Source of the DNA: Prevotella sp. | Lineage (GTDB): Bacteria; Bacteroidota; Bacteroidia; Bacteroidales; Bacteroidaceae | Direction: 5' to 3' | Length of the DNA stretch: 60,485 nt | Assembly (NCBI GenBank): GCA_017847725.1 | Contig: JAGAXW010000001.1 | Location: 1-60,485, forward strand | Part shown: positions 35,058 through 43,100 of the stretch, piece after piece | Numbering within the stretch: position 1 is the stretch's first letter | Layout of the letters: each line of letters begins with the position of its first letter | The notes under the pieces: model-generated | Seen by the model: the letters and a program-made list of their open reading frames with translations, nothing else | The model's database searches: none | Told to the model about the DNA's origin: nothing | Translations under genes and position numbers: made by a program

Positions 35058-37244
35058 ATGAGAAGACTACTGACAGCAGGACTGTTAGCCTTTGGCGCAG
35101 TGGTGTCTGCCCAGGCGCAGACTGACATCTGGCGTTCTGACAGCATACAGGAGGTTGTAGTGACAGGTACTGGCACACAGCACCTGCTCAAGGATGCACC
35201 CGTGCAGACGGAAGTCATTACAAGCAAAATGCTGAACCAGTATGGCGGCAAGAGTCTGGAGGATATCCTCGCCGGACTCACGGCCTCGTTTGCCTTCAAC
35301 GAGGGCGACATGGGTTCCCAGATGCAGATGAACGGTTTGGGCAACAGCTACATACTGATTCTCATCGACGGCAAGCGTATTCATGGCGACGTAGGTGGCG
35401 AGAACGACCTGTCACTCATAGACCCGCACAACATTGAGAAGATAGAGATTGTCAAGGGGGCCCAGAGTGCCCTCTACGGCTCTGATGCCATGGCGGGGGT
35501 GGTCAACATCATCACCAAGAGACACACGGAGAAAGGCGTCTATGCCGACAACATCACCCGTTACGGGTCGCACAACGACTGGCGTCAGCACAATACGATA
35601 GCCCTGAACTTTGGCAAGGTGACTAGCCAGACGAACTTTCAGATGCAGCGCAACGACGGGTGGCAGAACACTGCCGAGGAGTTTGCCGAGGGCATGGTAC
35701 TAACTGACAGCAAGAACAAGACCGTCAACAAGTTCCGCAACTGGCAGTTGGCAGAGCGTCTCACCTACCAGTCCCTGCCCTGTCTGGAGCTATATGCCGA
35801 AGGCTCTTACTACAAGAAAGACATCATCCGTCCCACCAACGGTACCCATCCCAGCTGTGACGTCTACACCTATGACCTACACTATAACAATGCCTCGGCA
35901 TCTGCCGGTGGAAAGTGGTGGCTGAACGACGCGTCCCACGGGTCGAAAAGGAACCACCTTACATTGGATATCGATTGGAACAAACACGCCTACTACTACA
36001 ACTATACTGCCAAGCACTACGACTACGTGTTGCTCAGGGGCGAGGAATATGGGGACCAGAACGGAGAGTGGTTCTCGGTAGCCTTGCTGCCTGGACAGAG
36101 CAAGCTGCAAAGTGACCAGCAGCGAGTTATGGCACAGCTGAAGGGTATCTTCTATCTGCCTTACGCCAACACGCTGAATGCAGGAGCGGAATACCGTTAC
36201 GACTATCTGAAAGCTCCAGAGCGTACGGAGACAGGAACTGCCAGTGACCATACGTCTGCACTGTACGTCCAGGACGAGTACATGCCCATAGAATGGCTGA
36301 ATCTCACAGCAGGACTACGTCTGGTGAACAACCGCAACTTTGGTGTCCGTGTGACCCCTAAGGTCAGCGCCATGCTGTCTGCCGGCGATTTCCGTTTCCG
36401 TCTTGGATGGAGCCAGGGATTCAAGACTCCTACCGTCAAAGAATTGCACTACCGCTATCTGCACGTAATGGGTAGCAGCATGTTCTTTAACATTGGCAAT
36501 CGGCAACTGAATCCCCAAACAAGCAACTACTATTCTGCCAATATCGAGTATCGCGGCCCTCGCTTCACAGTCTCGTTAACAGGCTATCTGAACAAGCTGG
36601 ACAACATGATTGCACTGGTCAATGTGCCCGTGGGTGAGATTCCAGCCGGCATCACCACGGCCTATCTGGGCGACGGCAGTGACAATGTGCAAGCCCGTAT
36701 GTACAAGAACATGGACGATGCCCGTACCTGCGGACTGGATGTCACGTTGTCCTATCAAGTGATGAAAGGTCTGACGCTGAACGCTGCGTACAGCTATCTG
36801 GACACCAAGGCCCATTTGTATGATGCCTCCAAGGATCAGATGCAGACCGTCACCATAGATGGCACCGCCCACCACAAATGGAGTGCCTCTGCCATATACA
36901 GTCACACGTTCTGCCCCCTGTACAAGCTGGGAGTCAGCCTGTCCACCCGTGGCAGCAGTACCCGCTACTATCAGAACAACGGTGACGGAAAAGCCTATCA
37001 GATTTGGCGCATCAATACGACCCACGACTTGGGCAAGCAGGACAAGGTGCTTGCCTATAGGGTCGAACTGGGTGTGGACAACCTATTTAATTATATAGAC
37101 AAGACGATACATCCCTACCATCTGGGCAATAACACGTCAGGCACTACGGTGTATGCCAGCTTCGCCGTCAAGTTCAATTATGGGAAAAAAATTAAGCACA
37201 ATAATTTATTCACTAAAAAACAAACAAGCAATGAAGAAGATTAA
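35058..37244 (+). CDS. btuB: TonB-dependent vitamin B12 receptor BtuB
   Basis: 728 residues. Signal peptide to about residue 20 (ending VSAQAQ), TonB-box-like EVVVTGT near 34, plug domain about 45-150 (LEDILAGL, NSYILILIDGKRI, VEIVKGAQSALYGSDAMAGVVNIIT-type block), and a 22-strand barrel ending in an aromatic strand (YASFAVKFNYG). The riboswitch directly upstream identifies cobalamin or another corrinoid as substrate. The final 14 bases overlap the start of the CbiK lipoprotein gene; the last residues beyond the barrel (KKIKHNNLFTKKQTSNEED) form an unusual hydrophilic tail. Confidence 0.92.
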   Translation: MRRLLTAGLLAFGAVVSAQAQTDIWRSDSIQEVVVTGTGTQHLLKDAPVQTEVITSKMLNQYGGKSLEDILAGLTASFAFNEGDMGSQMQMNGLGNSYILILIDGKRIHGDVGGENDLSLIDPHNIEKIEIVKGAQSALYGSDAMAGVVNIITKRHTEKGVYADNITRYGSHNDWRQHNTIALNFGKVTSQTNFQMQRNDGWQNTAEEFAEGMVLTDSKNKTVNKFRNWQLAERLTYQSLPCLELYAEGSYYKKDIIRPTNGTHPSCDVYTYDLHYNNASASAGGKWWLNDASHGSKRNHLTLDIDWNKHAYYYNYTAKHYDYVLLRGEEYGDQNGEWFSVALLPGQSKLQSDQQRVMAQLKGIFYLPYANTLNAGAEYRYDYLKAPERTETGTASDHTSALYVQDEYMPIEWLNLTAGLRLVNNRNFGVRVTPKVSAMLSAGDFRFRLGWSQGFKTPTVKELHYRYLHVMGSSMFFNIGNRQLNPQTSNYYSANIEYRGPRFTVSLTGYLNKLDNMIALVNVPVGEIPAGITTAYLGDGSDNVQARMYKNMDDARTCGLDVTLSYQVMKGLTLNAAYSYLDTKAHLYDASKDQMQTVTIDGTAHHKWSASAIYSHTFCPLYKLGVSLSTRGSSTRYYQNNGDGKAYQIWRINTTHDLGKQDKVLAYRVELGVDNLFNYIDKTIHPYHLGNNTSGTTVYASFAVKFNYGKKIKHNNLFTKKQTSNEED

Positions 37245-38370
37245 ATCTTTCGTGCTGGCAGCTCTGGCTATTGCCATGGTAGCCCCTGTGTTCACCGCCT
37301 GTGGCGATGACGACAACACTGTCAACAACATCAACAACATCGTGTCTGAGTACACTTACAACGACCAACTGGTGGCCGACCAGAAAGCCCGTTCAAAAAA
37401 GAATGTGGCCGTGCTGTTGGTAGCCTTCGGTTCTACCTGGAACAACGCCTTCCAGGCTTTCGACAAGGCAAAGGCTGCCTACGAGCAGGCTTTCCCCGAG
37501 GCTGACGTCTACATGAGTTTCTCGAGCGACATCTGCATCAACCGTGCCAGTGCTGGTGAGAACGTTGATGACAACGGCAACATTGTGAAGCGCGACTACT
37601 ACGAGCCCCGCTACCTACTGCATGCCATCGGTGCAGCCAAGTACAGCAAGATTTACGTACAGTCCCTGCAGGTCATTCCCGGTGAGGAGTTTGCCGCCGT
37701 TGTTGCTTCTGTCAAGAAGTTCATGAACAACGGCTACATCGCCGATGCACATCTGGATGACAAATATCTGGAGAAATTGGCTGAAGACGAGGCCATTTTC
37801 TTGGGTATGCCGCTGCTGAACGATCCCGAAGAGGATGTTCCCGAGGTGGCCAAGCAGCTCAATGCCCTCTATGCTGCTGAGGCAGCCCAGGGTGTAGTGG
37901 CCTTCATGGGTCACGGCAACCCCGACAGCTACGACACCTTCAAGGCCAATGTCCGCTACGATCAGTTGGAGAAAGCTCTGCAGGAACACAATACCAAATA
38001 CTTTGTAGGTACTGTTGACATGCCCAACAACTACAAGCAGAATGTGAAGAAACGTATGACAGACAATGGCATCAACAATGGCAAGATTTTTCTCCACGCC
38101 CTGATGTCTATTGCCGGTGACCACGCCCACAACGACATGGCTGGCGAGGGTGACAAGTACTGGAACGAGGAAAAACCAGAGAGCGAGGACAACAGCTGGT
38201 TCATGTACTTCAAGAACTTTGGTTATGAGCCCATCGTATCGATGCCTGCCGGCAACAAGCACCCCCAGGGTCTGCTGGAACTGCCTGGTGTCCTGAACGT
38301 ATGGATTCAGCACACCAAGAATGCTGAGTTCCTGGAGGATGCATACCACTCTATGTATCCTGAGGAGTAA
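37231..38370 (+). CDS. cbiK: CbiK-type cobaltochelatase made as a lipoprotein
   Basis: 379 residues. Lipoprotein signal with lipobox FTAC (Cys24) followed by GDDD. The rest is the CbiK class II chelatase fold: VLLVAFGSTW near 62, QSLQVIPGEEF near 144, FMGHG with His228, and AGDHAHNDMAGE with His298. These two histidines correspond to the metal/tetrapyrrole site of Salmonella CbiK. The position I align with its active-site Glu (VES) is Asp263 (VDM) here. Salmonella CbiK is cytoplasmic; Desulfovibrio has a periplasmic form. Attachment to a membrane suggests a role in tetrapyrrole or metal capture rather than ordinary synthesis; that is inference. It overlaps btuB by 14 bases. Confidence 0.87.
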   Translation: MKKIKSFVLAALAIAMVAPVFTACGDDDNTVNNINNIVSEYTYNDQLVADQKARSKKNVAVLLVAFGSTWNNAFQAFDKAKAAYEQAFPEADVYMSFSSDICINRASAGENVDDNGNIVKRDYYEPRYLLHAIGAAKYSKIYVQSLQVIPGEEFAAVVASVKKFMNNGYIADAHLDDKYLEKLAEDEAIFLGMPLLNDPEEDVPEVAKQLNALYAAEAAQGVVAFMGHGNPDSYDTFKANVRYDQLEKALQEHNTKYFVGTVDMPNNYKQNVKKRMTDNGINNGKIFLHALMSIAGDHAHNDMAGEGDKYWNEEKPESEDNSWFMYFKNFGYEPIVSMPAGNKHPQGLLELPGVLNVWIQHTKNAEFLEDAYHSMYPEE

Positions 38371-38379
38371 TCATTTAAT

Positions 38380-40449
38380 ATGAAAAAGAAAAACACATTC
38401 ATACTCATGGTGGCACTCCTTTCGGGGAGTGCCGCTTATGGTCAGATTCACCAGATGGAGCGCAAGGACACGTCTGTCGTTGACCGCTCGTACAACCTGA
38501 ACCCTGTCGTGGTGACGGGTTCTGGCCACCACCAGCGTCTGAAGTCAACAGCCACACCCGTACATGTGCTCTCCAGTCAGGAGATTCGCGAACAGGGCAT
38601 CGCCACCTTCGACCAGGCACTGACGCGCATGATGCCACAGGTGTCGATGGCTCCTAATTCCATGGGAACATTCCTTCGTCTGAACGGACTGGGCAACAAG
38701 TATATCCTCATTCTCATCAATGGTCAGAAGCTCTCAGGCGACATCTCGAACAATGTAGACCTGAACCGTATCAGCATGTTGCGCGTCAAGCGCATCGAGG
38801 TTTTGGACGGTGCAGCCTCTTCGCTATACGGTAGCGATGCCATCGGCGGCGTCATCAACATCATCACTGACCAGCCCACCAGTTCGCTGGTCAGTGTGAC
38901 AAGCGACACACACGTCAGCGGACATGGCATACTGACCCAGGGCGTCAATGTTGACATCTTCAAGAACGGTTTCGGTTCCTATACCACGTTTACCCACGAC
39001 CGCGCCGACAGCTATCAGAACAATACGCTGGAATACAAGAAAGGCTCTGACACAGAGACGCAGCAGACCATCGCCCCCTTCTATACTGGCTACCGTTCGA
39101 GCATCGTGGGCCAGAAATTCACCTTCGCTCCCAACCAGCATCTGGCACTCAATGCCGGACTGGACTACAGCTACAAGATAACCGACCGTCCCCACACACG
39201 TCAGGACATCACTGGTGGCACCGACTACGAGATGCGCTACAAGGGTTTCCGCTGGTATCTGGGTGGTATCTATAAGTTCACCAACCGCCACTCGCTGCAG
39301 GCTGACTTCACCGTCGACCGCTTCCGTTATGGCAAGGAGTACGCCGTAGACACCAAGGACTATGCCATTGGCGACTACGTGCAGTCCAAGAAGCAGCGCA
39401 CCATGGAGGGCAACCTGAAGGCAGTGCTCGGTCTGCTGGAGGGGAGCACGACCATCATTGGGGCCAACTGGCGCAGGGACTACCTGACGGCCACCTCGGG
39501 CGACATCGACCAACATGCCTATACACTGGCGGCTTATGCCCAACATGAACACAAGCTGCTGAACGCCCTGACTGCCACTGTCGGTCTGCGCTATACGCGC
39601 CACGAGGCCTTTGGCAATCAGCTGACTCCGAAAGCCGTTCTGATGTATGCACCGGGCAATTTCCGCTTCCGTGCCACCTACTCTGCCGGTTTCCGTGCCC
39701 CGGGTTTGGACGAGATTTACTACCGCTACTTCTCCGTCAACCGCGGCAAGGCACAAATCATCTTCGGCAACAACGACCTCAAGGCAGAACACAGCCATTA
39801 CTTTTCGCTGAATGCCGAGTATCGCGGCGACCTGCTGGCTGTCAGCCTGACGGGATTCATCAACCGCATCAACGACATGGTGGTGCGTCAAGATATTCCT
39901 GTCGATGCACAGTCGCTGGACATGCTGCGCAGTGAGTTCCATGAGATGACGGACGCCCAGGCCGGCAAGCTGGAACGCTACTCCCGCTATGTCAACAGCG
40001 ACCGCGGCGACGTCAAGGGTCTACAGCTGAATGTCTCTGCCAACCTCTTCCGCGGCTTCAACCTCTCGGCCAACTATGTCTACACATACGCCCGCAGCAA
40101 GTCGGGCGACGAGTGGACCGCCATGGAGCGCAGCATCCGCCATGCCGCTACCCTTGCAGCCAACTACCATCGCTCGTGGGGCCGATATGCGCTGAACGTC
40201 AACCTGAACGGCAAGCTGCAGTCTCAGACCTACTACACCAGTTACGAGGATGCCCCCGGTTTTGGCATCTGGAGTCTTAACACCATCCATACCTTCGACG
40301 TGGCCAAGTGGTTTGTCGTTGAGCCGAGTATTGGCATCGAGAACCTCTTCGACCGTGTGGACGACCGTATCGATTCCAGCAACCGCAAGTATGCGCTCTA
40401 CTCACCGGGACGTATGCTGACGGTAGGACTGAAATTGAAGTTTAAGTAG
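38380..40449 (+). CDS. Second TonB-dependent receptor of the cobalamin locus
   Basis: 689 residues. Signal peptide ending near SAAYGQ, TonB-box-like NPVVVTGS near 43, plug (STATPVHVLSSQEIREQG, RLNGLGNKYILILINGQKL, VLDGAASSLYGSDAIGGV) and a barrel ending in GRMLTVGLKLKFK. It is similar in layout to the BtuB upstream but clearly diverged. Ten bases after the CbiK lipoprotein gene, so under the same riboswitch. The substrate could be another corrinoid, cobalt chelate or heme-like tetrapyrrole; sequence alone does not decide. Confidence 0.88.
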   Translation: MKKKNTFILMVALLSGSAAYGQIHQMERKDTSVVDRSYNLNPVVVTGSGHHQRLKSTATPVHVLSSQEIREQGIATFDQALTRMMPQVSMAPNSMGTFLRLNGLGNKYILILINGQKLSGDISNNVDLNRISMLRVKRIEVLDGAASSLYGSDAIGGVINIITDQPTSSLVSVTSDTHVSGHGILTQGVNVDIFKNGFGSYTTFTHDRADSYQNNTLEYKKGSDTETQQTIAPFYTGYRSSIVGQKFTFAPNQHLALNAGLDYSYKITDRPHTRQDITGGTDYEMRYKGFRWYLGGIYKFTNRHSLQADFTVDRFRYGKEYAVDTKDYAIGDYVQSKKQRTMEGNLKAVLGLLEGSTTIIGANWRRDYLTATSGDIDQHAYTLAAYAQHEHKLLNALTATVGLRYTRHEAFGNQLTPKAVLMYAPGNFRFRATYSAGFRAPGLDEIYYRYFSVNRGKAQIIFGNNDLKAEHSHYFSLNAEYRGDLLAVSLTGFINRINDMVVRQDIPVDAQSLDMLRSEFHEMTDAQAGKLERYSRYVNSDRGDVKGLQLNVSANLFRGFNLSANYVYTYARSKSGDEWTAMERSIRHAATLAANYHRSWGRYALNVNLNGKLQSQTYYTSYEDAPGFGIWSLNTIHTFDVAKWFVVEPSIGIENLFDRVDDRIDSSNRKYALYSPGRMLTVGLKLKFK

Positions 40450-40455
40450 CAACAA

Positions 40456-40487
40456 TTTGCTATTCTCAACTTTATTTTGTACTTTTG
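40456..40487 (+). promoter_or_regulatory. Promoter of the cbi biosynthesis genes
   Basis: TTTG at 40456-40459, 20 bases, then TACTTTTG at 40480-40487. The ATG of cbiHC is at 40492, so the transcript is nearly leaderless and carries no riboswitch of its own. Confidence 0.6.
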
Positions 40488-40491
40488 CTCC

Positions 40492-41898
40492 ATGATGGGA
40501 AAAATTATCGTAGCAGGCATTGGCCCTGGTAGTCCGGACGACATCACTCCCGCTGTGCTCCATGCTGTGAGCGGAGCTGATGTCGTCGTCGGCTACAAAT
40601 ACTACTTCCAGTTCATCAGCAACTTTGTCAGGAAGGACTGTGAGTACATCGACACAGGCATGAAACGCGAGCGCGAGCGTGCAGAGATGGCCTTTAGCAA
40701 GGCCGAAGAGGGCAAGACCGTTGTGGTCATCTCGTCGGGCGATGCTGGCATCTACGGCATGGCTCCCCTACTCTACGAGATGCAGCGCGAGCGGCAAGCC
40801 GGCAGCATCGCCATCGAGACACTGCCGGGCATCTCAGCGTTCCAGAAGGCAGCATCGCTGCTGGGGGCTCCCATCGGCCACGACCTTTGCATCATCTCGC
40901 TTTCAGACCTGATGACGCCATGGGAGGTCATCGAGCGCCGCATCCGTGCTGCCGCAGAAGGTGACTTTGTGACAGCTGTCTATAATCCCAAGTCCCACGG
41001 GCGCTATTGGCAACTATACCGGCTGCAGGAACTGTTTCTACAGCGACGGTCGGCAACCACTCCCGTAGGCTATGTCCGTCAGGCCGGGCGTGACGAGCAG
41101 GAGGTGAAGACCACTACCCTTTCCGACTTTGACCCTGAGGATGTCGACATGTTCACCGTCATCATCATTGGCAATTCCCAGTCATATCTCGCTGACGGGC
41201 ATTTCATCACGCCCCGTGGCTATTATCGTGAACAGACTGACGGAGCCGAGAAGCCCGGCCAGCAAATAATGATGCAGTCGTTCCGCACCATTTCCAGCGA
41301 ACTGCAACGCCAAGACTACCCCCTCGGCCACAAGTGGGCGCTACTGCACGCCATCCACACCACTGCCGACTTCGACATGGAGGACATCCTCTATACGGAC
41401 GAGCATGCTGTGGAGACCCTCTACAACAAGGTAAAAGACGGTACACTGAAAACTATCGTGACTGACGTGACGATGGTAACCAGCGGCATCCGCAAGGGAG
41501 CCTTGCAGCGGTTGGGTATCGAGGCCAAATGCTACCTGTCAGACCATCGAGTGGCGACGATGGCCGAGCAGCATGGGATTACCCGTACACAAGCCGGCAT
41601 CCGACTGGCCGCAGAAGAGCATCCCGACGCTCTCTTCGCCTTTGGCAACGCACCGACGGCGCTCATGGAGCTGTGCGACCTCATACGCAAGGGCAAGGCC
41701 CACCCGGCAGGCATCATCGCCGCACCCGTCGGCTTTGTACACGTCTGCGAGTCAAAGCACATGGTGAAGCCCTTTAAGGATATTCCGAAAGTCATCGTTG
41801 AAGGCCGCAAGGGCGGCAGCAACCTCGCTGCCACGCTCTGCAATGCCATACTTACCTTTGACGATGCCGCACAACTGAAACCCGGAAGAGACCTATGA
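40492..41898 (+). CDS. cbiHC: CbiH-CbiC fusion: precorrin-3B C17-methyltransferase and precorrin-8X methylmutase
   Basis: 468 residues. Residues about 1-245 are a SAM-dependent C17-methyltransferase that closes the corrin ring (GIGPGSPDDIT near 7, SSGDAGIYGMA near 78, VYNPKSHGR, VIIIGNSQS). Residues about 255-468 are CbiC, which moves a methyl group from C11 to C12 to give cobyrinic acid; LLHAIHTTADFD holds the expected catalytic His and VTDVTMVTSGIRKG, FGNAPTALMEL and APVGFVHVCESK are family blocks. The two steps are not consecutive, so the fusion links an early and the last ring step. ATG 40492 or 40495. Overlaps the next gene by 4 bases (ATGA). Confidence 0.92.
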   Translation: MMGKIIVAGIGPGSPDDITPAVLHAVSGADVVVGYKYYFQFISNFVRKDCEYIDTGMKRERERAEMAFSKAEEGKTVVVISSGDAGIYGMAPLLYEMQRERQAGSIAIETLPGISAFQKAASLLGAPIGHDLCIISLSDLMTPWEVIERRIRAAAEGDFVTAVYNPKSHGRYWQLYRLQELFLQRRSATTPVGYVRQAGRDEQEVKTTTLSDFDPEDVDMFTVIIIGNSQSYLADGHFITPRGYYREQTDGAEKPGQQIMMQSFRTISSELQRQDYPLGHKWALLHAIHTTADFDMEDILYTDEHAVETLYNKVKDGTLKTIVTDVTMVTSGIRKGALQRLGIEAKCYLSDHRVATMAEQHGITRTQAGIRLAAEEHPDALFAFGNAPTALMELCDLIRKGKAHPAGIIAAPVGFVHVCESKHMVKPFKDIPKVIVEGRKGGSNLAATLCNAILTFDDAAQLKPGRDL

Positions 41899-43100
41899 CA
41901 TTCACTGTTATCGGCATCACAGACCATCCGCAGCCCTGGTTTCCACCAGTAGTGACCGACCTCATTGCAGCAGGACGGATTTTCTCTGGCGGCCGCCGTC
42001 ACCATGAGATTGTTGCCCCTCTGCTCCCCCCCGATGCCGAATGGATAGACATTACGGTGCCTCTTGACGACGTCTTCGAACGCTACCACGACCACGTAGT
42101 AGTGTTTGCCTCAGGCGACCCATTATTCTTTGGCTTTGCCAACACCCTGCGGCGACACTTTCCCGAAGCCGACATCAAGATATTCCCCACGTTCAACTCG
42201 CTGCAACTGCTGGCACACCGACTGCTGATGTCCTACCACGATATGCGCATCGTCTCACTGACTGGCCGTCCTTGGCCGGAGTTAGACCGTGCCTTGATAG
42301 AGCACAGTTCGAAAATCGGTGTGCTCACCGACCGCCTTCACACGCCCGCAGCCATTGCACAGCACATGCTCGACTATGGCTATACAGACTATTGTATGCA
42401 TGTGGGCGAGCACCTGGGCAACCCAGCCAAGGAGAAGGTGACGACACTCACGCTCCACGAAGCTGCCCAGCGCTCCTTCCCGATGCCTAACTGCATCATG
42501 CTCATCCGCCAGTTATCCGACAAAGGGGGCTACAGGAGCCCCTTCGGCATCCCCGACACATCTTTTGCGCTGCTCGATGGCCGGGAGAAGATGATTACCA
42601 AGATGCCCATCCGGCTGCTCACCCTGCAGGCCCTCGACCTGCCCAGCAGACAGGTGCTGTGGGACATCGGATTCTGTACGGGTTCGGTCAGCATCGAGGC
42701 GCGCCTGCAGTTTCCGCACCTCGGCATCGAGGCTTTCGAGATACGCCCCGAGTGTGAAGCCATCATCCACGAAAATATGCGCCGCCACGGAGCACCGGGC
42801 ATTCAGGTCCACATCGGCGACTTCCTGCAGACTGACATCGTACAACTGCCCCGCCCCGATGCCGTCTTCATAGGCGGTCATGGCGGCCAGCTGAAAGCCA
42901 TCATGCACAAGGTAGTGCCCCATCTGACGGACGGCGGCATCATCGTGATGAACAGTGTTGTGGCTCCCAAGGTCACAACCGACAGCAGGCAGCTCTGGGA
43001 TGAGGTCTGTCAAGAGCTCGGCCTCAGCCAGGAGCCTCCCCTGCACATCCAACTCAACGACCATCATCCTATTACGATATTAAAATGCAAAAGAAAATAG
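41895..43100 (+). CDS. cbiET: CbiE-CbiT fusion: precorrin-6Y/7 C5,15-methyltransferase (decarboxylating)
   Basis: 401 residues, equal to CobL of the aerobic route. N-terminal CbiE methyltransferase about 1-205 (IGITDHPQPWFPP, VFASGDPLFFGFANTL, FPTFNSLQLLAHRL) adds the C5 methyl; C-terminal CbiT about 210-401 (LLDGREKMITKMPIR, LWDIGFCTGSVSIEARL, AVFIGGHGGQLKAI) methylates C15 and decarboxylates. The usual SAM loop G(C/A)GTG appears as GFCTGSVS, a normal CbiT variant. Overlaps its neighbours by 4 and 16 bases, a sign of translational coupling. Confidence 0.93.
   Translation: MTFTVIGITDHPQPWFPPVVTDLIAAGRIFSGGRRHHEIVAPLLPPDAEWIDITVPLDDVFERYHDHVVVFASGDPLFFGFANTLRRHFPEADIKIFPTFNSLQLLAHRLLMSYHDMRIVSLTGRPWPELDRALIEHSSKIGVLTDRLHTPAAIAQHMLDYGYTDYCMHVGEHLGNPAKEKVTTLTLHEAAQRSFPMPNCIMLIRQLSDKGGYRSPFGIPDTSFALLDGREKMITKMPIRLLTLQALDLPSRQVLWDIGFCTGSVSIEARLQFPHLGIEAFEIRPECEAIIHENMRRHGAPGIQVHIGDFLQTDIVQLPRPDAVFIGGHGGQLKAIMHKVVPHLTDGGIIVMNSVVAPKVTTDSRQLWDEVCQELGLSQEPPLHIQLNDHHPITILKCKRK

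Noticed and set aside
38824-39942. 372-codon antisense frame within the second TonB receptor gene
   Set aside because: The plus-strand gene has a signal peptide, plug and barrel; the antisense frame has no recognisable features.
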